From: Elusimicrobium sp. An273
Lineage (GTDB): Bacteria > Elusimicrobiota > Elusimicrobia > Elusimicrobiales > Elusimicrobiaceae
Length of the DNA: 64,000 nt
Assembly: GCF_002159705.1 (NCBI RefSeq)
Contig: NZ_NFJD01000003.1
Span: forward strand, 1-64,000
Direction of reading: 5' to 3'
Shown here: one piece after another, positions 42,391-51,166 of the stretch
Numbering within the stretch: position 1 is the stretch's first letter
How the letters are laid out: the number at the start of each line of letters is the position of its first letter
Program-made: the position numbers and the translations under genes
The notes under the pieces: generated by a model
Seen by the model: the letters and a program-made list of their open reading frames with translations, nothing else
The model's database searches: none
Told to the model about the DNA's origin: nothing

Positions 42391-43617
42391 TTATTCGTAG
42401 CGCAGCGCGTCAATCGGTGTTAATTTAGACGCCTTATACGCCGGATAAAACCCGAAGAAAATACCCGTCGCCGCCGAAAACCCGACCGACAGCAAAATGG
42501 CCGACAGGCTCAGCTCGGCCGGAATGGTGGAATGCGCCGCCACCAACAGCGTAATAATCACCCCTAGAATAATCCCTATCAGCCCGCCGATGCAGGAGAG
42601 GGTAACCGATTCCACCAAAAACTGCAGGCGGATATCCCAGCTGGTGGCGCCAATGGCCATACGAATGCCGATTTCGCGTGTGCGTTCGGTTACGGACACC
42701 AACATAATGTTCATTACCCCGATACCGCCCACAATCAGCGATACCGCCCCAATGGCCCCCAACAGGATACTCATCGTTTTGCCCATGGTTTTGGCCTGTT
42801 CAATAAACGAGGCAAAGTCGTCCAGCTGGAAATCGTCCTTTCCCAGCGGATGAATGCGGTGGGTGTTGCGAACGGCGTTTTGAATGTCCACCTTGGTGTT
42901 TTCAATGGTGTTAAAATCGGCCACTTTAATGACCACGCGGTCTAGGGCACGGCGGTCGGACTTGTTCCAGCCCGCGTTCATTTTTACTTTGCCGGTGGTA
43001 TAGGGGATTAAAGCCCCTTCGTCCATATCAAACCCCATGCCGCTCTGGCCGGTTTTTTTGATGACGCCCACCACTTTAAAAGGGATATTATCCAACACCA
43101 CGGTTTTATTGAGCGGATCCACATCGCTGAAAATCGTCTGCGCGGCGGACGCACCCAATACAATCACCTGGGCGTAATCGTTCACTTCGCGCTGGGTAAA
43201 TTTCCGGCCGCTTTCAATGGGCCAGTCGTAGGTCAAAAAGATGTCCGGGTCGGTTGCCAGTACGCTAAGCGCCACGCTGGTGTTGGAATACTTGACGTCA
43301 AAACTGGTGGTAATATACGGGGCGGCCGCGGCCACGCCGTCGAGTTCGCGGATGGCGTAAACATCGTCCATCGTTACGTCTTTGGGGGAGGAAATGCTTT
43401 CGTCCAAATCCCACGGCTGGCGCAAAAACAAAATGTTGGTGCCAAAGCGGGCCACGCTGTCGGTAACGCTTTTTTGCGCGCCGGAACCGACCGCCAACAT
43501 GGTAATAACCGCCGACACGCCGATTACAATGCCCAAACTGGTTAAAGCGGCGCGCATTTTGTTGGCAAAAATGGCTTTGAGCGAAATTTTAAAAATAGCG
43601 TAAAAAGAATCCCACAT
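42391..43617 (-). CDS. MacB-type ABC transporter permease
   Basis: The protein has 408 residues. It has one N-terminal helix (ALTSLGIVIGVSAVITMLAVGSG), a large periplasmic MacB_PCD domain, and three C-terminal helices of the FtsX family (IGAVSLIVGGIGVMNIMLVSVTERTREIGIRMAIG). It works with the separate ATPase encoded just upstream, unlike E. coli MacB where both are fused. MacB systems push substrates from the periplasm through MacA/TolC. The last gene of the four-gene operon, it is followed by tandem TAA stops and a terminator. Confidence 0.92.
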   Translation of the reverse strand: MWDSFYAIFKISLKAIFANKMRAALTSLGIVIGVSAVITMLAVGSGAQKSVTDSVARFGTNILFLRQPWDLDESISSPKDVTMDDVYAIRELDGVAAAAPYITTSFDVKYSNTSVALSVLATDPDIFLTYDWPIESGRKFTQREVNDYAQVIVLGASAAQTIFSDVDPLNKTVVLDNIPFKVVGVIKKTGQSGMGFDMDEGALIPYTTGKVKMNAGWNKSDRRALDRVVIKVADFNTIENTKVDIQNAVRNTHRIHPLGKDDFQLDDFASFIEQAKTMGKTMSILLGAIGAVSLIVGGIGVMNIMLVSVTERTREIGIRMAIGATSWDIRLQFLVESVTLSCIGGLIGIILGVIITLLVAAHSTIPAELSLSAILLSVGFSAATGIFFGFYPAYKASKLTPIDALRYE

Positions 43618-43618
43618 A

Positions 43619-44302
43619 TTATTTAACCTCGTCGCTTATTTTTTCGCCGTCTTTAAATTTGATGAGGCGCGACGCATATTCCGCAATGTCCGGCTCGTGC
43701 GTAATCAGAATAATGGTTTTGCCCATTTCTTTGTTTAACCGCGTGAACAAATCCATTACTTCAATACTCATTTTCGTATCCAAGTTGCCGGTCGGCTCGT
43801 CGGCAAAGATAATGGGCGCATCGCACACCAGCGAGCGGGCAATCGCCACGCGCTGCTGCTGGCCGCCCGAAAGCTGGTTGGGCAGGTGAAAAGCGCGCTT
43901 TTCAAGCCCCACGGCCGTCAGCGCCGCCATGGCTTTTTCCCGGCGCAAATGCGCGGGGGTGTGGTTGTAAATCATCGGCAGTTCCACATTTTCCACCGCC
44001 GTGGTGCGCTTAATGAGGTTAAACCCCTGAAACACAAATCCGATTTTTCGGTTGCGCACGCCCGCCAGTTCCGACAAATCCGTAGCCGTTACGTCAATGC
44101 CGTCCAAAATATATTTGCCCCGGGTGGGTTTATCCAGGCAGCCCAAAATGTTCATAAAAGTGGACTTGCCAGAACCGGAAGGCCCCATCACGGCCACGAA
44201 TTCGCCTTTTTCAATAGACACGCTGACGCCGTTTAAAGCTTTTACTTCCACGTCGCCCAGCGTATAGATTTTGTACAAATCCCGCGTATCAATCAGCGCC
44301 AT
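43619..44302 (-). CDS. MacB/LolD-type ABC transporter ATPase
   Basis: The protein has 227 residues with all ABC motifs: Walker A GPSGSGKS, Q-loop VFQGFN, signature LSGGQQQRVAIAR, Walker B IIFADEPTGNLD and H-loop ITHEP. It is the LolD/MacB group of ATPases that drive FtsX-type permeases. It lies 1 nt before the permease gene and 9 nt after the adaptor gene, in a clear tripartite efflux operon. Confidence 0.95.
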   Translation of the reverse strand: MALIDTRDLYKIYTLGDVEVKALNGVSVSIEKGEFVAVMGPSGSGKSTFMNILGCLDKPTRGKYILDGIDVTATDLSELAGVRNRKIGFVFQGFNLIKRTTAVENVELPMIYNHTPAHLRREKAMAALTAVGLEKRAFHLPNQLSGGQQQRVAIARSLVCDAPIIFADEPTGNLDTKMSIEVMDLFTRLNKEMGKTIILITHEPDIAEYASRLIKFKDGEKISDEVK

Positions 44303-44311
44303 AGCCGCCTC

Positions 44312-45556
44312 CTAGCGCCGTCTGCCCGGCCGCGGCGGGCCCATTTGCTGGGTGCTGGTGCTGGCCTGGAGGTTGTTTTCGCCCACAATCACCATATCGC
44401 CTTCCTGCACGTCTCCGCCGGTAATTTCCGTTTGTTTGGTGGCAATAATGCCAATCGTTACGTCCACCCGGTGGGGCTGCTGCATGCCCGGATTCATCTT
44501 CCACACGCCGGTATTTTCGTACTTGTTTGCGTTGGTGGAGGGGGAGAAGCGCAGCGCCTCGTTGGGCACCAGCAGAACGTCTTTTTTATCCTGCGTGCGG
44601 ATGGTTAACGTGGCGGTCATGCCGGGTTTTAAACGCAAGTCCGAGTTATCCACGTCAATAATAACGGTATAGGTGGTGCTGCTGGAGGAGGTGGTGGTAG
44701 AGTCGGACGTATCCACATAATTCGTGCGGACTTGGCGCACCACCCCTTTAAATTTTTCGCCTACATAGCCGTCCAAGGTAAAATCGGCCTCCTGGCCGGG
44801 CTGGATTTTGACGATATCCGCCTCGGACACTTTGGCCTCCACCTGCATTTTGGTCAAATCCTGCGCCACAACAAAGAGCTCCGGCGTGGAAAATCCGGCC
44901 GTAATGGTTTGCCCTTCGCTTACTTTGCGGGTTAGCACCACGCCGTCAATGGGGGAGACGATCTTGGTGTTAGACAAATCTTTTTCCGCCGTATCCAGGT
45001 TGGACTGCGCCTGCACCACGTTGGCCTGCGCCGAGTTTAAACTGCTTTTGGCATTCACATAAGCCAGCTCGTATTCTTCCAAATTGACTTTGGACACATA
45101 GTCTTTTTCATACAGGGCCTGGTAGCGCTCGTAGTTCTTTTTGGCCAGGCGGTAGGAAACGTCGGCCGAGGCCAAGCTTTCTTTGGCCGAAGACAGGCGC
45201 GCCTTGGCTTCTTCCAGCGCAGCCAAAATTTGCGTTTGGTCGATAATGGCCATCAAGTCGCCTTTTTTGACTTCGGTGTTATAGTCCACATAAATTTTTA
45301 AAATTTCGCCGGAAACCAACGCGCCCACTTCCGTGGTGTTTACCGGGTTAATCGGGCCGGAGGCTTCTACAATATCCACAATGTCGCCCCGTTTCACGCG
45401 CGCCAGCTTAAACTGCGGTGCGGGCGGCGCCGAGAAAAAGGCCGCTTTCACGCCCCATGCCGCCGCCAACAGCAGCAGCACAATCAGCGTTTTTTTCCAC
45501 CACGCCATTTTCCAAAACCGTTTAAAAATACGTTTAAATATATTTTCCTTTTTCAT
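44312..45556 (-). CDS. MacA-type periplasmic adaptor (membrane fusion protein)
   Basis: The protein has 414 residues. An N-terminal membrane anchor (WWKKTLIVLLLLAAAWG) is followed by the lipoyl half-motif (GDIVDIVEASGPINP), a long alpha-hairpin coiled coil (about residues 100-190, ALEEAKARLSSAKESLASADVSYRLAKK), the second lipoyl half (VVLTRKVSEGQTITAG) and beta-barrel domains. A basic Pro/Arg-rich tail (GPPRPGRRR) ends it. It links the ABC pump to the TolC channel. The coupling with tolC is tight (1 nt). Confidence 0.93.
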   Translation of the reverse strand: MKKENIFKRIFKRFWKMAWWKKTLIVLLLLAAAWGVKAAFFSAPPAPQFKLARVKRGDIVDIVEASGPINPVNTTEVGALVSGEILKIYVDYNTEVKKGDLMAIIDQTQILAALEEAKARLSSAKESLASADVSYRLAKKNYERYQALYEKDYVSKVNLEEYELAYVNAKSSLNSAQANVVQAQSNLDTAEKDLSNTKIVSPIDGVVLTRKVSEGQTITAGFSTPELFVVAQDLTKMQVEAKVSEADIVKIQPGQEADFTLDGYVGEKFKGVVRQVRTNYVDTSDSTTTSSSSTTYTVIIDVDNSDLRLKPGMTATLTIRTQDKKDVLLVPNEALRFSPSTNANKYENTGVWKMNPGMQQPHRVDVTIGIIATKQTEITGGDVQEGDMVIVGENNLQASTSTQQMGPPRPGRRR

Positions 45557-45557
45557 A

Positions 45558-47006
45558 TTAATTCGTCCCCATCGCTTGTTTCAAATCCGCCACGGCGGAA
45601 GCATAATCATACCGCGCCGTCAATAAACTCAGTTCCGCATCCGTATAGGCCACTTCGGCGTCTTTGAGTTCAATAATATCTCCGATTCCTTCGTTATAGC
45701 GCCCGCGGGCAAGATCCAAATTTTCTTTGGCCTTTTCCACATTCAGCTCTGCAATCGGGATGCTTTCGGCCGCTTCCTGCATTTTGATATAAGCGCTTTG
45801 CACTTCCAAAAATACGTTGTTGAGCAGGCTGCGGCTGGTGTTGAGGGTGTTCTCCAACGAAATTTTAGCCTGCTTGACGCCGTTATACGTCTTCAGCGCA
45901 TTAAAAATCGGAATTTCCACCGAGGCCATCAGCCGCGCTTCTTCGTTATCCAGCGAAAAATCGTCCCCGTATTTGGAAAACCCCGCCGAAAAAGAGAAGG
46001 TGGGGAAAAAGCCCGCTTTGGCTTGATTGAGCTTCAGCTGGCTGATGCGCACATTCGTATGTGCAGAAAGCACATCCGGGCGGTTGGCATAGGCGGTTTG
46101 GACGGCCTCGTCAAAAGGCATTTCAAATTTTTCAAACGTAAGGATTTCTTCTATCTCCAAGGTTTTGGGGGTGGTTACGCCCATGCTGTTGGCCAGCTCG
46201 GCCGAGGCCGTTTTGACCAAGTTCTTGGCGCGGATGAGGCTGAGTTCCTCGTTGTTTAAATTGACTTCCGCCGTCGTTACGTCCACTTTCGGGCGCAGGC
46301 CCAAGCGGTAATACTCGGCGGCGCGTTCGTATTGGTCTTGATACAAATCGCGCGATTGGGTGCGAATGGCCACCGCGCGCACAGCCGAAATCAAGGCATA
46401 ATAGTTTTTCTTAACGGTGCGGATCAAATCGTTTTTAACGCTGTCCACATTCAGTTCCGCCTGCTCCAGCGCCAGCTGCTGGGTTTTTACGTTGCGGGCA
46501 ATATCCGTAATACCGCTGATGGACAGCTGGGCCTGGGCGTATACGTCCGACGAGCCGTGATCCGTGCGGGAGGAACCGTCCATTTTGCTGTTGGTATAAT
46601 CCTGCGAGGCGCCGGCGGTAACCGTAGGCAAAAACTCGGATTTGGCCAAATTCAAATTGACGTGCGCATTCTGCAAATTAAGCTGCGCGCTGACGGCCTG
46701 CGGGCTGTTGGCCAGCGCAATGCGGATGCAATCCTCCAGCGTCAGCTTGCCGTTAATATCCGGCAGCGGTTTCCCGTCTGCATCCCGCAGCACCATGGCC
46801 GGGTTTTCGTTTTTGGCCGGGTGGACGGGTTTGGTGTCCGATTCTTTGACCGCGCTGGAAGAAGCGGGAGGGACGGCCGTGTCCTTGGCCGCTTGAGCGG
46901 CCGCGGAAGAGGCGTCTGACGAAGGCACCGAAACGGCTTCTTCACCATAAACTAAACCACCCGCAAAAAGAAAGAAAATGGTCAGAAAAAATCCAAAATG
47001 TTTCAT
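45558..47006 (-). CDS. TolC-family outer-membrane efflux channel
   Basis: The protein has 482 residues with a signal peptide (residues 1-21, AGGLVYG). A low-complexity Ala/Ser/Pro linker of about 50 residues precedes two OEP repeats: LTLEDCIRIALANSPQAVSAQLNLQNAHVNLNLAKSEF opens the first, and the second ends with LDLARGRYNEGIGDIIELKDAEVAY, a typical OEP element. It forms the outer-membrane trimer for the MacAB-like pump. It is the first gene of the operon; its 5' region (47007-47237) is AT-rich. Confidence 0.92.
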   Translation of the reverse strand: MKHFGFFLTIFFLFAGGLVYGEEAVSVPSSDASSAAAQAAKDTAVPPASSSAVKESDTKPVHPAKNENPAMVLRDADGKPLPDINGKLTLEDCIRIALANSPQAVSAQLNLQNAHVNLNLAKSEFLPTVTAGASQDYTNSKMDGSSRTDHGSSDVYAQAQLSISGITDIARNVKTQQLALEQAELNVDSVKNDLIRTVKKNYYALISAVRAVAIRTQSRDLYQDQYERAAEYYRLGLRPKVDVTTAEVNLNNEELSLIRAKNLVKTASAELANSMGVTTPKTLEIEEILTFEKFEMPFDEAVQTAYANRPDVLSAHTNVRISQLKLNQAKAGFFPTFSFSAGFSKYGDDFSLDNEEARLMASVEIPIFNALKTYNGVKQAKISLENTLNTSRSLLNNVFLEVQSAYIKMQEAAESIPIAELNVEKAKENLDLARGRYNEGIGDIIELKDAEVAYTDAELSLLTARYDYASAVADLKQAMGTN

Positions 47007-47143
47007 AGAGATATTATATAAATTTGTTTTTATTTTTAAGACGAAAATTCATTGTTTTTATTTATAACCGCCTTTCATCTAACACAAAAAAGCGTCAATT
47101 TATTGCACGGCGGCAAAATACGGCGGGGGCTATATATAAGGAA

Positions 47144-47171
47144 AAAAGGCCTAGAAGCGTCTAGGTCTTTT
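47144..47171. terminator. weak hairpin upstream of tolC-like gene
   Basis: AAAAGGCCTAGA and TCTAGGTCTTTT pair with one mismatch around AGCG, with T after it on the plus strand and T before it on the minus strand. It is a possible terminator or a leader structure, and no gene immediately precedes it on the plus strand. Confidence 0.4.
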
Positions 47172-47237
47172 GTCTCTTGTGGGGGCAACGGCAAATTTTT
47201 ATGATGTAAAAAAAGACGGACGTAATCAAGGAGCCCT

Positions 47238-48131
47238 ATGAAAAAACTATTTATTCTGTTGTTTGCCTGCCTTTGTGCCATTCCCGCCGCCGCGCAAAGC
47301 GGAAAAATCATCAAACCCGCTTTAAAAGCCGCCGCCGGAAAAACTATTCCGTCGGCCGCGCCGGAAATTTCCCTGCAGCAGGCGCAAGCCGCCTACTTGC
47401 AGGCCGCCCGCAACTATAACCGCTTTACGCCGCCCCTTGTATCTTCCGACTATGTATTGGCCCAAGGGAAAAAGCTGCAGCTTCAGTCCGGCGCGCTGCA
47501 CAGACAGCTGGCCCGCTGGATGAACCAACGCATCCGCTCGTTGGAAGAACTAAAAGCCAAAAAAGAAGAAGCCCTTTTAATCTACGGCCAAGCTTTAGCC
47601 CAAAACCACGGCTGGACGGATACCGTACGCAATATGCCCAGCCCCCTGCCCGATATGTTCCCTCGCTATATTGAAGGAACGCCGATGGAACTTCCTTTTG
47701 AAAAATATGTGCGTGCGTTGACGGCCAAGACGGGCAACGTAAAAGCCTTGGGCACGCTCCAAACGGAACAGCAGGCCATTGCGGCCTTTTTGCAAAAAGA
47801 CTTAAAGGAAACATCTCAAGAGTTATTTTCCCGCGTAAGCGATCCGGATCCTTTGGGCGAAATCATCCCCTTAAGTTTTGCCACCGCCAACCGGCTGGTA
47901 CAGTTAACCCAATTTATGCTGCGCCACCCCAATGCCTTTCAGCCGCAGTTATTTGAACTAAACGTACGGGTGGCCCAAGCCCCCAAAACGCCGTTTAACG
48001 ATTATTTGTGCACGCTGCTGCAAAAAGACCCCAACTATCCCACTTATTATGCCTGGTTGCGGGCGGAAAAAACGGGTATCAATTTTACCCCTTTCCAGCG
48101 GATGTACAACATTTTATCCGGCGGAAAATAA
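47238..48131 (+). CDS. secreted helical protein, uncharacterised
   Basis: The protein has 297 residues and a signal peptide (residues 1-19, LCAIPAAAQ). The mature part opens with a basic/Ala segment (KIIKPALKAAAGKTIPSAAP) and goes on as a helical, Gln/Leu/Tyr-rich domain with repeated xxYLQAARNYN-like pieces. No motif is known to me. It resembles the 18956 and 23297 products in layout and in the start of the mature chain, and all three lie near unrelated genes. Single gene with a strong terminator. Confidence 0.65.
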   Translation: MKKLFILLFACLCAIPAAAQSGKIIKPALKAAAGKTIPSAAPEISLQQAQAAYLQAARNYNRFTPPLVSSDYVLAQGKKLQLQSGALHRQLARWMNQRIRSLEELKAKKEEALLIYGQALAQNHGWTDTVRNMPSPLPDMFPRYIEGTPMELPFEKYVRALTAKTGNVKALGTLQTEQQAIAAFLQKDLKETSQELFSRVSDPDPLGEIIPLSFATANRLVQLTQFMLRHPNAFQPQLFELNVRVAQAPKTPFNDYLCTLLQKDPNYPTYYAWLRAEKTGINFTPFQRMYNILSGGK

Positions 48132-48145
48132 ATTTTTTCTCTTTC

Positions 48146-48173
48146 AACCCGCCCCTCAAAGGGCGGGTTTTTT
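48146..48173 (+). terminator. intrinsic terminator of secreted protein gene
   Basis: AACCCGCCC and GGGCGGGTT pair around CTCAAA, followed by T-run. Confidence 0.9.
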
Positions 48174-48196
48174 AGGGGGAAAAGCGCATAATTTCA

Positions 48197-48202
48197 TATA
48201 AT
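48197..48202 (+). promoter_or_regulatory. -10 box of DUF486 gene, likely leaderless
   Basis: TATAAT is followed after six bases (ATAAAT) by the ATG at 48209, the same arrangement as at the 34015 methyltransferase. No Shine-Dalgarno is visible. Confidence 0.5.
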
Positions 48203-48208
48203 ATAAAT

Positions 48209-48541
48209 ATGTGGAAAACCGTCGCGCTGCTGTGCGCTTCTAACCTATTTATGACGGTGGCCTGGTATGGGCACCTCAAGTTTAAAAACCGTGCCCTGTG
48301 GCTGGTGATTTTAGCCAGCTGGGGCATTGCCTTTTTTGAATACTGTCTGCAAGTGCCGGCCAACCGCATTGGCAGTAATTACTTCTCCGTTACGCAGCTC
48401 AAAGTAATGCAGGAAGTTATTACGCTTACGGTATTTGCCGGTTTTTCGGCGCTTTATTTTAAAGAAAGTTTTAAATGGAACCACTTGGTAGGGTTTGCGT
48501 GTTTGGTGGCGGCCGTATTTTTTGTATTCAAAAAATGGTAA
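48209..48541 (+). CDS. DUF486/DMT-like small membrane protein
   Basis: This 110-residue protein has four membrane helices and the DUF486 signature: the first helix with NLFMTVAWYGHLK, then EYCLQVPANRIGSNYFSVTQLKVMQEVITL and FSALYFKESFKWNHLVGF. The family is half-size and related to the drug/metabolite transporters, and its function is unknown. It is followed after 9 nt by the deaminase gene, so the two form an operon that seems to start on a leaderless transcript. Confidence 0.9.
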   Translation: MWKTVALLCASNLFMTVAWYGHLKFKNRALWLVILASWGIAFFEYCLQVPANRIGSNYFSVTQLKVMQEVITLTVFAGFSALYFKESFKWNHLVGFACLVAAVFFVFKKW

Positions 48542-48550
48542 AAAGAAAAT

Positions 48551-49063
48551 ATGAAAAACAAACACCGCCTGTTTATTAAAATAGCCGAATTGGTGGCCGA
48601 ACAATCCACCTGCTGCCGGCTGCAAGTTGGGGCCGTGCTGGTAAAAGACAACCGCGTCATCAGCATGGGTTTCAACGGCACGCCCACGGGGCAGCTGCAC
48701 TGCGAAGAAAATTTTAAAACCATTTACGAGCAATCCTACCGCGACAAATTCCCTACGTATGCGGATTTTGTCGCCAGCCGCACGTTTTACGATCTGCACG
48801 GGAAATGGTCGGTAGAAAACGAACTGCACGCCGAGCAAAACGCCATTGCCTTTGCCGCCAAAAACGGCATTGCCACGCAAGGCGCGTCGGTATATGTTAC
48901 GTGGTCGCCGTGCGTACACTGTGCCAAAGTCATTGTAAGCGCCGGGATCAAAAAGGTGTTTTACAAAAATATGTACGACCGCAGCCAAGACGGCATTATC
49001 TTTCTGGCCCGCAACGGCATTGAATGCCGCCAGCTGACCGAAAAAGACATCGCCGCCAACTAA
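48551..49063 (+). CDS. dCMP deaminase-family cytidine deaminase (ComEB-like)
   Basis: The protein has 170 residues. The zinc motifs are HAEQNAIAFAAKNG (His ligand and catalytic Glu) and SPCVHCAKVIVSAG (two Cys ligands). An N-terminal CCRLQVGAVLVKDNRVISMGFNG segment is typical of deoxycytidylate deaminases. The enzyme converts dCMP to dUMP for thymidylate synthesis. A somewhat longer insertion (residues 50-90) precedes the HAE motif, as in other dCMP deaminases with an extra zinc loop. Confidence 0.92.
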   Translation: MKNKHRLFIKIAELVAEQSTCCRLQVGAVLVKDNRVISMGFNGTPTGQLHCEENFKTIYEQSYRDKFPTYADFVASRTFYDLHGKWSVENELHAEQNAIAFAAKNGIATQGASVYVTWSPCVHCAKVIVSAGIKKVFYKNMYDRSQDGIIFLARNGIECRQLTEKDIAAN

Positions 49064-49094
49064 AACCGCTCATATTTTACTATAATGGAGTTAT

Positions 49095-49754
49095 ATGACT
49101 AAACAAAATACCTCTTCCGTAGAACAAAAAGACTTTCTCGTGTCGTTCTTATCCGGCATTATTGATTTTTGCAAAAAGAATAAAAAAGGCGTCCTAACCG
49201 CCTTGGTTATTTTGGTGCTGGCGGCCGCCATTGGCGGCGGGTATGCGGCCCATGTGAAAAAAGTAACGCAAAACTCTTGGGCGGCCTACTACTCGGCGCA
49301 AGTGGCGCTGTTAAGCGGCCAGGAACAAGAAGGCTTTGCGCTGGTGGATCAGCTGGCCAAAGATTACCCCGGTTCCGATGCTTCGCAATATGCGCTGCTA
49401 ATGAAAGCGGATCTGCTCTACAGCACCGAAAATTACGCCCAAGCGGCGGACGTATATAAGGAACTGCTTGTTTCCAATAATCCTACGGTTTCTACGGTAG
49501 CCGCGCTTTCTTTGGCGGCGGCGCAGCAAGCCGTAAAAGATTACAAATCCGCCATTGAAGGGATGAACCAGTTTATTTCCAACAATCCCAAAAACTTCGC
49601 CTTGCCGCAAGCCTATTTAACCTTGGCCATGAGCCAAGAACTCGCCGGCAACAAAACCGAAGCGCTAAACGCCTACCAACATTTGGCCGACGCTTACACC
49701 CAAACGTATTTTGGGGAGCTTGCCAAACAAAAGTTGGCGGAACTGCAAAAATAA
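49095..49754 (+). CDS. membrane-anchored TPR protein
   Basis: The protein has 219 residues. An N-terminal cytoplasmic tail (about 30 residues) and a transmembrane helix (GVLTALVILVLAAAIGGGYAA) are followed by an exported TPR domain: AYYSAQVALLSGQEQEGFALVDQLAKDYP, YSTENYAQAADVYKELLVSN, YLTLAMSQELAGNKTEALNAYQHLADAY. This layout resembles YfgM/ancillary SecYEG-translocon protein, with which it shares size and topology. A role in envelope protein handling is plausible. The next gene encodes an outer-membrane protein but has its own ribosome site after a terminator. Confidence 0.8.
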   Translation: MTKQNTSSVEQKDFLVSFLSGIIDFCKKNKKGVLTALVILVLAAAIGGGYAAHVKKVTQNSWAAYYSAQVALLSGQEQEGFALVDQLAKDYPGSDASQYALLMKADLLYSTENYAQAADVYKELLVSNNPTVSTVAALSLAAAQQAVKDYKSAIEGMNQFISNNPKNFALPQAYLTLAMSQELAGNKTEALNAYQHLADAYTQTYFGELAKQKLAELQK

Positions 49755-49764
49755 TTTGATGTAT

Positions 49765-49796
49765 ATCCCGTCCGGTTCTTCCGGGCGGGATTTTGT
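49765..49796 (+). terminator. intrinsic terminator after TPR gene
   Basis: ATCCCGTCCGG pairs with CCGGGCGGGAT (one G-T) around TTCTT, followed by T4. Confidence 0.8.
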
Positions 49797-49834
49797 TTAA
49801 CCCCAAACTAAAATCACAAAAACAGAGGAACTGC

Positions 49835-51079
49835 ATGTATAAGAAACTAACAGCCGTACTGCTTTTGTCCGTTCTGCTGGCCGATTTTTCCCACGGTGCG
49901 GGCTTTGCCTTGTACGAATACAGCGGCCGCGCCACCGCCATGGGCGGCGCCGTAATGGCCAACAAAGCCGAACCCGCTTCTTTGGCTACCAACCCTGCCT
50001 TAATTACCGAATTGGAAGGAACGCAGGCCCAGGTGGGAGTAACTGTCGTAACCGCCGATGCAAAGACCACGGTGGGCGGCGATTCCCGCACGTTAAAACA
50101 TGACGTTTGGTATCTGCCGAACTTCTATATCACCCAAAAATGGAGCGACCAGGTCTCCGTAGGCTTGGGCGGATTTTCCCGTTACGGTCTGGGGGGCGAA
50201 TACGCTGATCCCGTGCAAACGTGGCTGGGAAGCAACTTGGCCTATAAAGTAAGACTGGAAACGTTTTCTTTTACGCCGACTATTGCCGTAAAAGCCAATG
50301 ACGAGTTCTCTATTGCAATGGGCTTGGAAGCCATGATTATCGGCTTTTCCCAAAGCTCCTATTTTAATGCAGACCCCAGAAACCCGGGCAACTTTGAAAT
50401 CAGCGGTTCGGGCGTCAGCTGGGGGGGAAATTTCTCTTTAGTTTACAAACCGCAATGGGCCGAAAAATGGGCCTTGGGCGCGATGTATCGCAGCAAGGTA
50501 AAACAAAACTTAAACGGCCGCATTGACGCGGGCGACAAGACCTTCCCGGCTATCAACATCCACAGCGCAGACGCCGAAGGCGCCATTTCCCTGCCGGACA
50601 GTCTGTCTGCGGGCATTTCCTTCCGCCCCACGGATGCCTGGACGTTGGAAGCCGGTATCGTGGGCACCTTCTGGAGCGCTTACGACCAGATTTTGATTCA
50701 ATATAAAGACAGCGAAACCAGCCCGGTCATCCGCAACAAGAAAAAATATAATGACGTCTACCGTCTAAACTTTGGTACGGAATATATGCTCACGCCCAAT
50801 TGGGCCGTCCGGGCGGGATATGTGTTTGACAAATCCCCCATTAACCAAAACGAAATGGATACCCTCGTGCCGGTGGACGACCGCCATATCGCCAGCGTAG
50901 GGGTGGGCTATCAAACCGAAAAATGGAGCGTGGATTTTGCTTATGCCCATGTGTTCGCGCGCGACTTAAGCGGACACTCCGAACAATTGGTCAATCCGTT
51001 AACCGGCCAGCCGATGTCTATGAAATATACCGACGGGAAAAGCGATATGTTTGCGCTGACCTTCGGATATAAGTTTTAG
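49835..51079 (+). CDS. FadL/OmpP1-family outer-membrane protein
   Basis: From the ATG at 49835 (behind AGAGGAA) it has 414 residues. The signal peptide (residues 1-20) ends at HGAGFALYEYSGRATAMGGA, the typical FadL N-terminal hatch region after cleavage. The remaining chain is an even series of beta strands with alternating aromatic residues (KFNYDVYRLNFGTEYMLTP-like region, ending in LTFGYKF with the terminal Phe). FadL proteins import fatty acids or hydrophobic compounds through the outer membrane. It has its own promoter region and a 12-bp terminator. Confidence 0.9.
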   Translation: MYKKLTAVLLLSVLLADFSHGAGFALYEYSGRATAMGGAVMANKAEPASLATNPALITELEGTQAQVGVTVVTADAKTTVGGDSRTLKHDVWYLPNFYITQKWSDQVSVGLGGFSRYGLGGEYADPVQTWLGSNLAYKVRLETFSFTPTIAVKANDEFSIAMGLEAMIIGFSQSSYFNADPRNPGNFEISGSGVSWGGNFSLVYKPQWAEKWALGAMYRSKVKQNLNGRIDAGDKTFPAINIHSADAEGAISLPDSLSAGISFRPTDAWTLEAGIVGTFWSAYDQILIQYKDSETSPVIRNKKKYNDVYRLNFGTEYMLTPNWAVRAGYVFDKSPINQNEMDTLVPVDDRHIASVGVGYQTEKWSVDFAYAHVFARDLSGHSEQLVNPLTGQPMSMKYTDGKSDMFALTFGYKF

Positions 51080-51092
51080 AATAAGCAGATAC

Positions 51093-51130
51093 AAAAAAAC
51101 CGCTTTCCCCAAATGGGAAAGCGGTTTTTT
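51093..51130. terminator. bidirectional terminator
   Basis: CCGCTTTCCC (51100-51109) and GGGAAAGCGG (51115-51124), with A/T runs on both sides, lie between the converging FadL-type and mutY genes. Confidence 0.9.
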
Positions 51131-51166
51131 ATAGTCCTTCTTAAATAGCATCTTACAAGTTTTTGC

